Part shown: piece after piece, positions 45,863 through 56,500 of the stretch
How the letters are laid out: each line of letters starts with the position of its first letter
How positions within the stretch are numbered: the stretch's first letter is position 1
Origin: Tausonia pullulans
Lineage: Eukaryota > Basidiomycota > Tremellomycetes > Cystofilobasidiales > Mrakiaceae
Reading direction: 5' to 3'
NCBI GenBank assembly: GCA_951802195.1
Contig: OX637620.1
Span: 868,001-932,000, forward strand
DNA length: 64,000 nt
The notes under the pieces: model-generated
What the model saw: the letters and a program-made list of their open reading frames with translations, nothing else
Databases searched by the model: none
What the model was told of the DNA's origin: nothing
Made by a program: the position numbers and the translations under genes

Positions 45863-47487
45863 ATGGCGTTCCTCCGCCCCCTCTCCCGCAGCGGCATCCC
45901 TGCCCTCGCCTCGTCGTCTTCCTCCCTCGCCGCCTCGTCCTCGTCCTCGTCCTCCCTTCTCGCCTCCTCCGCCCGCGCCTCGTGTTCGACGGGTCCTACC
46001 CTCAAGCGCTTCGTTCGACGAGGTCTCCCGGCCTTCCCCTCGACCGTCATCCCACCTCGCGTCCGTGCTCCCGTGTACGACCCGGCCCGGGTGGCCGCCG
46101 AGAAAGCAGGCCCGGACGTTCCTCCGCCCACTTGGTCGCCGCTCAGCCGGAGATGCGGGCTGCTTGCCGTCAAGAAGGGCATGACCCAGGTCTGGGATGC
46201 CAACGGCGTCAGCGTCCCCGTCACCGTCCTCCAGGTGGGTCTTTCTTGCTGGATGTTTCTCGCCTCGTGGGGCGTGGCAGCGGGGACGACGCGTGGCTGA
46301 GCTCCCTCGAGCTGACGCCCCTCTCTCACTCTGCTGTCTCTTTGCGCGCGTCGCCTCTGTCCGTCTTCTCGTTCGGTGTGGGTCGTCGTTTTCCGTCCCT
46401 CCTCGACTCTATGTCCTCTTAGATCGACAACTGCCAGGTTGTCTCTGTCCTCCCCGAGCAGCCGGGCAGGACCCCGCGCGCCCCTCCCTTCCACCGGATC
46501 CAAGTCGGCGCAGTCAACCTCCCCCGGTACGAAATCAACTCGGCCATCCGCAAGAAGCTCGGCCTTCCTCCTACTCGGATGAAAAAGGAGTACAAGCTCT
46601 CAAGGGGTGAGATCGGCCACTTCAAGAAGCACAGCATTCCTCCCAAGAAGGTCCTCCAGGAGTTCCGGGTCTCCAAGGACGCGCTCCTCCCCATCGGTCA
46701 GTCCCGCGCGCGCGTGTGAGCTCTGCTCTTGCTTCAAGCGTGCTGACGAGCTCTGGTCTACTCCAGGTTCTGAGTTCTCGGCCTGCCACTTTGTCCCAGG
46801 GCAGCACATTGATGTTCAGTCGATCTCGTGCGTTTACCGTTGCCGTTGCCGTCGCTCTCGTGCAACGAACCCTCCCTCCCACTCTCTCACTTTGCTGACC
46901 TGTCCTTGCGCCTCTCATCTCCTCCTTTCTCCAGCATCGGTCACGGATTCACCGGTGTCATGAAGCGGTGGAACTTCTCCGGAGGCAACGCCTCGCACGG
47001 AGCGTCGCTCTCCCACCGCGCGGCCGGATCGACGGGTCAGAACCAGGTACGCACGCAGCCCACCCACCGCCATCTCATCCCAAGGATAGGCGGGGCACAA
47101 GGGAGCCGAGAAGCCGACTGACACTTCCCTTTCAATCGCCCCACTTCCTCCCAGGACCCCGGCCGTGTCTTCCCCGGCAAGAAGATGGCCGGTCGGCACG
47201 GCGCCTTCCTCACGACAAAGATGAACCTCCTCGTCCAGCGGATCGACACCTCACTCAACCTCATCTTCGTCAAGGGCAACGTCCCCGGCCGAGTGGGTGC
47301 GACTGTCCGCCTCACGGATGCGATCAAGGGCGTTCGGAGGGCCGGCAAGAAGGCGACGATCAAGGGGATCAGCCCGCCGCTGAAGGATGTGGAGACGCTT
47401 CCGTTCCCGATGGGGGACAGGAAGCTCGCGAGCCAGATCCCGGTGGTTGTGGATGCTGCGCCGAGACCGATCAACGTGCCGATGTGA
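45863..47487 (+). CDS. MRPL9: Mitochondrial large-subunit ribosomal protein uL3m
   Basis: The start [18 protein letters not shown] is a serine/arginine-rich targeting peptide. The L3 fold reads [26 protein letters not shown], intron, [29 protein letters not shown] near 46600, then [50 protein letters not shown] and [16 protein letters not shown]. The end is Lys/Arg-rich and closes RPINVPM at 47487. The conserved loop KRW(N)F-GG-(A)SHG is present, as in bacterial L3. Four introns. The identification as uL3 is firm; the mitochondrial rather than cytosolic form follows from length, leader and bacterial-type motifs. Confidence 0.92.
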
Positions 47488-47973
47488 TGAAGGGACTTGC
47501 CTGTGAACGAGGGGGCCTTGCTGGCGGCTGGCTGCTGGGCGTGTCGGAAATCGTCCATTGGGAGCATCTGCTGGTGTGAGCGATTCATAAACGTGATAGT
47601 GGCTCCTCTCGTGGCGCGCGTCCAGTGTGAATGTAGACAGCTTCTTGGGGTTCATCGGCGCGACGTCGTTATCACATGCTCCCGCCCCCCAGGTCGTGGC
47701 CATGACCTGGGCATCTGATCTGTCCAGAGCACGAAACTCTGGCGACTCGGCGGAATGCGCTAGTCTAGCCACAGAGCTAGGGGACGGACACGACAGCTCG
47801 CGGCCCATGATGCGGCGGGGCCGAACGAAGGCTGGCTCGCGCCTCCTTTACCTTTGTGTGCGTGCGACCGTCGCCCTGCTGTTGTCTCCTCCCCCCGACG
47901 ATTATCCCACAGCTCGCTACCGCCTCCCCGCTCGTCGCCCACGCCCCCGCCCTACCTCGTTTCATCCCAGGCA
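47488..47973. other. Intergenic: uL3m 3' region and GAR-domain gene promoter
   Basis: 486 bp, no gene or clear motif seen. Confidence 0.5.
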
Positions 47974-50900
47974 TGAGCAGGCCGTCGACTCCTCCGCCCC
48001 CGTCTGCTTCTGCCGCTCATGCCCTCTTGAACGACACGTCCGCCGCCTCCGTTGCTCTCCCCGAGTCGCCGCAACGAGCCGAGAGCCTCGCCAGGGTTGT
48101 CGATTACCCGGCCATCGCCAACCTTTCCGGCGCGCTCGAGGCCACCCTCACGCTCGGCGACAAGAACGACGGCGACAACGGTGTCGTCCAGCAGCCGGAG
48201 ACAGCCAAGGAGGGGCTGCCTCTCTCACCGGGAGAGCTGTACGTCACGTCCCTGCGGCACAAAGCCGGCATCTCTCTTTCCGCCCAAGCAATTGACCTGC
48301 TTCCCCCTTCCCAGCGAGGCCAAGGAGCTGGAACTGGAGAACAGCATCTTCCAGGTTCGACTCGTCGCGAGTGAGATTGCGTCGCGCGTCTACGGTGTGT
48401 GCCGGTCCCTCCTTACCCCTTCGTCCTTACCTCACTTTCGCTCGTCCTAGTCTTAGTCATGCAGCGTTCGTTGCTCTGGACTGTCGACTGACTGGCATTC
48501 TTTCTATCACCCATTTACAGAGATCCAAGAAGCTCGGCATAGCACGGCCTCGACCTCGACCCCTTCGACTTCCTCAACCTCCTCTACTCCGCACATCGAC
48601 GATCTCCTCATGGCCGTCAACGACCTCCTTGAGCGGGGCTCGTCCGTCCTTCTCCCCTCAATCCAAGCCGCGTCAGACGTTCTCTTATCCGAGGCTCGGG
48701 CGAACGAAGAGCTCGAGGACGCGGACGAGCTCGTGAGAAACCGGGGGCAAGTCGAGGACGAGTGGGAAGAGGCCGTCATGGAGGTCGAAAGGGTCCAGGA
48801 GGAGCTCAAGGAGGACCGGTGGATCACGGTGTTCCGGTAAGCAGTCCCCTTTCTCTGGGTATGGTGGCCTGCTCTCGTGAAAGAGGCAGAAGGCGGACGT
48901 GCGAGGAGGGAAGAGGCGGCAGCCGACAATGGGGAGATGGGGCAGCCCTGAGGACGCGTCGAGAATGCGCGCTGTCGTATCATGCGCGTCGTCGCGTCGT
49001 CGTCTCGAACTTTAACTGACGAACGGTCATCATCTACTTTCTTCTCACTCTCCGACAGCACATCGGCGGGACAGGCAGAGAACATGATGCAGAGCTTGGA
49101 AAAGGTTCTCGCTCAGTGCCGGGTACATATCACCGTTCCTCACTCGCTTGAGAAGAAGACCAGGCTAATAGTGTGGCGGATGCACCCTTCAGGAACTCAT
49201 CTCGCAAGTCCGGGTTCTCCAGTTCTCTCATGCGTCCGCAAGCAGCATGGTAGATCTCTCCACTGGATCGTGGTCAGGGAGCTGGGGTGACGGCTCCTCC
49301 CGGCTGCCCGTGACGGTCGCGTCCTTTGAGACGGTTTTGCGCTCGTTTGAGGCCAAGAAGAAATAGTCAGTTTGAGGCCTTACCGAGAGACGTAGATTCC
49401 CTCTGACGCGTCTGATTTCTCCAGCTACCGACCATCCGTGGAAAAGGTCCTGACTATACTCGACAAAGGCGTCCGCGAGCGGTCGACGAAGAACGGCGAG
49501 ACGCTCCGGAGGCACGCCGATATGCTGGCCCACTGGCGAAGGTGTGTCGTCTTCGGCTTGTGGTAGCTCTCAGAGCCCCAATTTACGCTTCGCCCGTCCT
49601 TCCAGTATCTCGGAGCGGATAGGCCGGGTCGAGATCGATCTCACAAGCGCCCATCTCTTCCTTCTCACTCGCGAATCGACCGGATCATCGCGGCCTTCCT
49701 TCTCCTCTTCGTCTCCATCTGCCCCCCACGACCCGTACAGCTTCCCGGGTCTCCCCCACTCCCCTTCGACTAGCTTCAGGGCATTCCCGCTGGCGTCCCC
49801 TCCTCCAAGCGATGCCGGCTCGTCGGTCAGCAGCTCGAGGCACGCCATCTCTGGCGGCCTCCCACACTCCGCATCCCATCAACAGTCTTCCCCACTTCTG
49901 CAGACGCCTCCATCGGCTAACAGCGCTCAGAGGCACAGGCGCTCGTCGGGCGCATTGTCGCTTGCCTCGAGCCTGTCCAAAAGCACATCGTCCTTCTCCA
50001 ACACGCTCGGCAAGCTAGCAAGCTCAATCCGAGGCGGGCCTCGGACATCGGGTGAAGACGACAGGGGGACTGGCGGAAGAGAGTCTTCGGCCTCGCCTCA
50101 AGGCGGCCATCGGACGGGTTACTTCTCCTCCCGAGCTCAACCGTCCGGATCCAAGCGGACTGTCTCAACACCATCAACATACCGCCACAGCGGGCCTTCG
50201 ACGCCCGGCGGCGAGGATCTGATGCCATCGACGTCCCTTGCGGCGATGGCTGTGCGGGTGGCGAAGCCCCGGTGGAACGGCTCGCCCAAGGTCGAGGACG
50301 TCAGCCTCAACCTGGAGGCCACCCGACCAACACCTCGCACGCTCCAGCGACGAGCATCCCAGGCTTTCAGTTGCACCGCATCCTCTCGGGCAGACTCACC
50401 GACGTTGTCCGACCTGATTCCACCTCAGCCGGCGTACTATCCGGCTCGACCGCAGACGCCGACGTCCAAATCGTCTCCGAGTCGCATACCAAGGCCCCGG
50501 GTCTCATCCAACGGCTTTGATCGTTCTCCCTCTCGCGGACCGAGCGATGAGTATCCCTCCTCGATGGTCCAGCGGGCCTTGAGCCCCACACCGGTAGGGA
50601 ACAGCCCGTCAGCTCCGACGCCGCCTTCCACCTCCCGCCTTCACAAGAAGTCGAGTTCGACCTCACTCATCCCTGTCCCGTCTCCATCTCGCCAATCCAA
50701 CTCCGCCGAACCTCAACCTTATCATCATGGATACCCCTCCCCCCACCTCGCCACCTCGTCGCCCGCGTCAGGGTCGAGCCGGCGAGCTCCGAGCCCAGCC
50801 CTCTCCAACTACTCCTACCACCTCGACCGCTCGCAGACCCCAGATCACACTATTCGCGCCAACGCTACTCGCTCCGGATTCTACTCGCAGTCGCCTGCCT

Positions 50901-51679
50901 CGCGAGCCAATCTCTCCGGGACGCTCTCCCCACCCACGTCTTCTCGCCCGCGGCCTTCGCCACGACAGTCGGCCACAGCAGCGGCAGCGAGCCCGGCAAC
51001 GCTTACCTCGTCGCCGTCCTACTCGCGGATGCCCACGGCCCCGCCATCCTCCTTCCGAGACCTCGCGGCGCTCTCCAAGGGTTCGCCTCAGTCCAGCCCC
51101 AGCGCCCGGCCGCCCTCTCGAGCCTCAGGTTCGACTTCGTCCGTCCCAACGACCTCCACTACAACGACGACTTCTTCTTCCGCCTCCTCCGCTGGTGGTC
51201 GAGCAGGCGCTATGACGCCCTCCTCGCACCGGCCGCCCTCTCGAGCAGGTGGTGCAGGAGGCGACTTCACTCATCCGATCCCAGATGGTCCGTACAAACC
51301 AAATCGACACAACTCGCTCGACGTCGAGATCGCCCGGATCGTCAATGGCGCACCGACGACCGTCCGGATCGAGCGGCTCGGCGGGGCGCTGCCGAAGGGC
51401 CCTACGGCCTCTGAGAGGGAGTATGACTCGGCATCGTACCGGTTCGTTGGCGGGAATGGAAGGGAGAGAGTATTCAATGTGAGGCTGTTGGAGCTGAGGA
51501 GCGGGAGGGCGGGGGAGATCAAGCGCAAGGTGATGGTCAAGAGCGGGGGAGGATGTAAGTGCTGATTCCGCTGAAGGACGTCTTCGGCGTGTAGGACGAT
51601 CTCTGACTCGCTTTCTCTCTCTCTCTCTTCCACCACAGGGCTGGACCTTGAGCTCCACATCCTGGACCTTGGTCTCTGA
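47974..51679 (+). CDS. GAR/GAS2-domain microtubule-binding protein with SxIP motif (Kar9-like role possible)
   Basis: The N-terminus MSRPSTPPPPSASAAHALL is followed by a helical half (AKELELENSIFQVRLVAS, MAVNDLLERGSSVLLPSIQ, EEWEEAVMEVERVQEELKED-like segments, NYRPSVEKVLTILDKG), which suggests coiled-coil or spectrin-like helices. A long Ser/Pro/Arg-rich disordered middle follows, from about 49680 to 51290. It contains SRIP (50480-50491) among basic residues, an SxIP motif that binds EB1/Bim1. The C-terminus has a GAR (GAS2-related) domain: LDVEIARIVNG, YDSASYRFVGG, RVFNVRLLEL and VMVKSGGGW, then LDLELHILDLGL from a last small exon. GAR domains bind microtubules. Together these suggest a plus-end tracking protein. 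Yeast Kar9 has a comparable job, but homology to Kar9 itself is not shown. Confidence 0.75.
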
Positions 51680-52104
51680 AGCGACCGCGCACACCCACTT
51701 TGTCTCCCTTCCCCTACCATGCATTTCGTCCCCTCTCGTCTTTCCCTGCTTTCGGATCACTCCCGGGTTCCCTTTCTCAGTTATGTTTCACCCTTCCTGT
51801 TTCCCTCCATCATCAGGCAGATCCTTATAGCATTATGACGCCGTCCATGTGACGGCTTACGCTCCACGTGCTTGAGTCACAGCTAGAAAACACCACGGTA
51901 GAGAAAGAGAACATTCCGGTAATAAGCAACACCCTAGAGAGACCATAAAAGAAAGAAGAGAAAGACCAAGAATCGCAAAAGTCCATCTCACGGCCCCTCC
52001 TCCTCCTCAAGCTCGCCGCAGTCAACCGCCGGCCGAGGCGTCTCTTGAGACAGCACCCCACCCGTCGCGTGGCCTCCCCGCCACCTGCGCGTACTCGCTA
52101 CCCA
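51680..52104. other. Intergenic between convergent GAR-domain and HMG-box genes
   Basis: 425 bp, AT-richer than the flanks in 51830-51980, as expected for two 3' ends. No gene seen. Confidence 0.5.
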
Positions 52105-55100
52105 TCATCCCCTCCTCACCTCCTGCTCGTACTCGCTACCCATCATCTCCTCCTGGACAACCCACTGCCGTATCGCCTCGTGCGTCCGCATCGCCGAGAG
52201 CGGCGTCCGCTGCTGGCCGCTGGAGAAGAAATCCGGCTGCTTGCCGTCCAGGGGTCCAGCCAAGGAGCCTGCCAAGGTCGACTGCCACTGCTGGTGGTGG
52301 GAGAAAGGCTGGATGGGCGGCAGGTGGCGGAGGAGACGAGGCGGCGTGTGCGATGCCTGCGTCGGGGTGCGCTCGACGAACCCAGTGGCTCCTCCGCTTC
52401 CGCTTCCGCCGCCGCCGCCGCCGCTGGGCGAGGGAGCAGCAGAACTCGGCAGCGCCATGCTGCCAGACCCCGTAACCGCCTGATGAGAGGCGGCAAGCGT
52501 GGCCGGGATGGCCGAGAAAGGCGTGCTCCGCGCGGGCACGGCGAGGGCTGCGGGCCGACCCTTGCGCCGGGTGGAGAGGTTGAGGCGCGAGCTGCCGGGA
52601 GTACGGGAGGGATACTGCTGCTGCCAGGGCGTGGGGGTGAACGGCGCGTGGGATGGGGGTGGGTAGTAGAAGTAGGGCTGGTCGTTAATGTACCAGTACG
52701 GCGCTGTGTGGTGAGGAGAAGACAGGGGAGGCGGCGTTGGTCGAGGAGGAGAATGCGAGGGGTAGTCTGGTCCAAACCGGGTCGTCGGGGTGTCCAAGGT
52801 GACGGCTGCGAGCGAGACCGTCGGCTGGCAAGGGGGCGAAAGCGCAGACATCGCGAAGGGCGAGGGGAGGTGCAGGGCCGGTGGCGGCCCCTTTCTCTGA
52901 GGGAGGACACGCGCGCTGAGCGGGGAGGACGACATTGGCCCTGAGAGTCGAGAAGAGGCTGACGATACTCCAGATCCCGAGGTAGGAGGAGATGGGGTGA
53001 GGACCGGCATCTGCAGCGAGTCGAGGAAGCTCTGTGTCCGGGGCGTGACTAGGTCGATGAGGCTCGCAGAGTGCGCGTCCCGCTGCGAGTAGGAGGGCAT
53101 GCGCCGCCGAGAGGAGAAGGCCGCTGAGGAGGGGAAGTTTGGCGTGAGAGGGGATGGACCGACAACCGGGAGGGTGAGAGAAAGCCGGAGGGGGCCCTCG
53201 GAGCCGCTAGACGAGATGCATGCCGACGACGGTGGCGGTTGATGCTGGGGGACCTGAAAGCGGAGGGAAGGGAGCGAAAGGCTGGGCACTGGATGGTAGC
53301 TGCAATCAAGCGTGGGCATGGTGTAGTCTGCGTAGGGCGTGTAGCTGAGGGGCTGGTCGCCGAAGTAAGGGTAGTCGTAAGAGGGGAGCGCTGAGGACTG
53401 GTAGGTGAGAAGCGGACGGTGCTCGCGCTCATTATCGAGTTCTAGCTCCGACGCTAACTCCGGCTCTGATCCCGGCTCCAGCTTGGACTCTAGCTTGTCA
53501 ACTTGCATTTCGTCATGCTTCTCGGCTCGCATATCGTAGGCTTTGCCATTCTTGGGAGGAGCAAGTGCTTCAACTGGTGGAGAGCGGGTGGGAGGTGAGA
53601 TAGACGGCGGCGGCAACGTCGATGTGGGCTCGGCGACGGTCCGGAGCTCGTTGGCTGGGCGGATGTCAACTGGAAGCTTGAAAAGTGGGATCTTATTCGT
53701 CTGAAGCCCTCCATCTTCTTGCAAGGGAGGCTGGAGATGAAGTTGGTCGAGCTTGAGGTGGGCCGCAGTAGCGTCGTCATCGCTCTTCGAACTCGCCGAA
53801 TAATGCATCTCGTCGCTCTCGCTAGAGAACTGTAACGATCCGACCGAGCTAGACTGGGTTGATTCGATCGAAGACCGGGTCGACTCAACGGAGGAGTCGC
53901 GGGCGCGACTGGCACTCTCCGAGGCGGATCGGAAGGCTGAGACTGGACCAGCCCGGTTGGGACCACTGATGGGGAGCCAAGCGATCTTGCAGGCCGTGGC
54001 AGAATCGGCGTCCGTGTTAGATGCCGGTGGCGACGGCGACGTGCCGGAGCTTGGGACGGGAGAGTGATCGCGGTCGGCCGAGGGTCCTAACGCAGCGGGA
54101 TGGGCAATGAAGGGCGGAGAAACGATGGACGGGAGGAGGATGGGCAGAGTGAGGGTTGATGGCGCACGGATAAGAGGAGCGAGGGGGGTGAAGTTAAGCA
54201 AGGGCTGCTGGGACGCAGCACGACGGCGCTTTTGGACCGGTCTGGGGGAAAGTGACAAAAGATAAGCCGTCAATCTGAGAACTTAAGGACTCCCATGCCA
54301 AAGCTTCACTTACTCGACATAATCGTCATCACTCTTGCCATGGCGGCTACTCTTCTCCGATTCGTATGACTCGGAGTCAGAGTCAATTTTTCTCTTCGCC
54401 GCCTTCTTCTTTTTTGGCTTCGGTGCCTGCTTCCCCTTATTCTGGGCCAGCTGCGGCGTCTGCGGAGCCGGCGCATTCTCCTCCTCTGCCTGCATCTCCT
54501 CCTCCATCACCACCTGCTGCGACCCTGGATCCTCCGCCTTGGTCTCCAAAGCCGCCATCTCCTCCTCCAGAGCCCGTCGTTGCACAAGCCGCTGGCTCTC
54601 AACGCGCTTGGCCTGGGCCACAGTCGCTCGCTCGGCCCTACCCTCAGCCGCGAGTGCCTTCCTCTGGGCGGCCGCCTCAGCCTTCTGGTAGGCTTTGCTG
54701 CCCTTGACACGCTTGATGGAACCACCTGTCACGGACTTGTCTACGACTGGAGCATAGACATAATCGGGATATCTGAGGTGATGGGAGAAAAGGTCATCAT
54801 CAGCACTGAAGGGCATGATGATGATTGAGGTTGGGCGCAGGCGGGCAGGCACGAAGGAGAACAAAGGGAGGGAAGCCAGGACTCACAGCCGCTTGTGCTC
54901 ATCCTTCTCGCGCCTGGCAGCCTCAATATAGGGTATTTTCTTTGAGGGTGGAAGCTACAGAGAGGTCGACAGATGGGCCGTCAGCAATTATCGTGCGGAC
55001 ACCGCATCCGGAGAAGGAAGACAAGGGCGCGACGAGGGGATGGATGACTAGCAACCGATGACTGCAGACTACTCACGTTGTGCCACATTTCGCTGACAAT

Positions 55101-55760
55101 CTTGGAAATATTCTGGTGACGCTTCTCGCCCGAGATGAGGTTTCGAGAGACGACGTCCATTCGGAAGAGAATGAACGGGTTCCGTGGTCGAGGAACGTGG
55201 CCGGCTTCCCTCGGCCTTGCGTGCGAATCCTTCTTCTTGGGGGCCGATACCCCGGGCTGGGGCGGTGGTTGAAAAACGTGGTTCATGGGGGAAGGCGACA
55301 CAGAGGGGACGCAGGGGACGGTGTTGAGATCCGTAGAGAAGGAGGGAAGCTTCGCCGAGAGGGAGGGAAGCCTGGAGGCCGCTTCCGTTACCAAAGCCAA
55401 TGGCGGCAACACCTGCTCGCGGGGGGGAGGGACAGCTGAGACGGTCTTGAACGTATATGAGTCCTCGGCTTCATCTTCGGTGGGGTCTGCCGGGAGCGAG
55501 GAGGATGCGGGAAGTGGTCGTTGAGCCGACGCGACCTCGCTGCCCTTGTTCTCCTCCCCGCAACGCGCCATCGCCGCATCCGCCAGGGCCGCCACCGTCC
55601 AGGAGCTTGGGGCTAGAGGGGCAAGAGGCTGCGGATATCGGCCATCGAAGCCAAGGGTTGGAGTATGACGAGGCGTCCTTTGATGGGAAGGGGTGGGAGT
55701 TGATTTTTCTAGCGAGAGCACGAAGGACGAGGCCGTCATCAGCGAGGGAAGCTCATGCAT
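52105..55760 (-). CDS. HMG-box transcription factor (sequence-specific, MATA/Prf1-type box)
   Basis: The N-terminal exon (55760-55077, start MHELPSLMTASS) has a low-complexity lead and then the box: PRPRNPFILFRMDV, ISGEKRHQNISKIVSEMWHN, intron, KKIPYIEAARREKDEHKRL, intron, YPDYVYAPV. The FILFR start and the YPDYxYxP end are typical of single-box, sequence-specific HMG factors such as fungal mating-type and pheromone-response proteins. A Lys/Arg-rich nuclear signal (PKPKKKKAAKRK) and an acidic patch (SDSESYESEK) follow. One long exon (52105-54236) is Ser/Pro-rich and ends SEYEQEVRRG. A role in mating or pheromone response is possible but inferred from the box type only. The start could be a later in-frame ATG (55564, MARCGEENKG). 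Confidence 0.8.
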
Positions 55761-56500
55761 GTAATGCACTCCGAGAGCAGGCAGCAGGGCGACAGGCGGC
55801 GTGCGTGCGCAGACGGATCAGCGTCGACGACGGCGGGCTCCTTGCCGCCATTACTACGGAAACATGGAGAGAAGACCAACCCATGTAGAGGGAAGTGCTC
55901 AAACGGGATGGGAGGGAACGATGGTCGAGAAGTGCGTGCGAAGGTGGACTGCTTGAACGCCTCACATTCCATGAGCGCGCGCCGGAGCATAGTCATGAGC
56001 CTGATCGCATAACGCCACCGCCATTGTTCGCCCAGTCGAGTTATGCACCTGAAACTACACGCGCACCCGACCCCTGGCGCCAGCCGTATCCTTTGTGCTC
56101 TTGCGTGCCCGGTCCGAGCTCATCTCGTACCGATCAATATCAGCCTTGGATCAAACTCAGTCCCCCTTTTTCTTGCACGAACGAGCCTGACTTGTTTGTG
56201 CCTTTTGTATCTCCCGTGACCGACGATAGCAAGCCTCCCAAAATTGGTTGTCTCTCGGTTTCCTCGACTCCCAGGAGAACAACGACCTCGCCTTGCCTTT
56301 CCCCGACCTGAAGTTCGGTCTAGGCTGCCGGCCCTCAAGTCTCCGGGAAACACGTGGGCGCAACCTTCTTTCCGACTAATCCCCATAAGCAAGCGACCTC
56401 CTTTTCCCGCCTCCCCCCCCCCCCCCCCCCCCCCCCCCCCCGCCGGCCACCCACGACCAACCGGTCCCCTGCATACACATGCAAGAGCGAGTGACGAACT
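55761..56500. other. Intergenic: HMG-gene promoter and MLH1 3' region
   Basis: 740 bp between two minus-strand genes. The only notable element is the poly-C tract at 56413-56441. No gene seen. Confidence 0.5.
56413..56441. repeat. Poly-C tract (29 nt) downstream of MLH1
   Basis: Twenty-nine consecutive C, 60 nt beyond the MLH1 stop on its 3' side; G-rich on the MLH1 transcript strand. It is likely length-variable and a sequencing weak spot. Confidence 0.9.
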
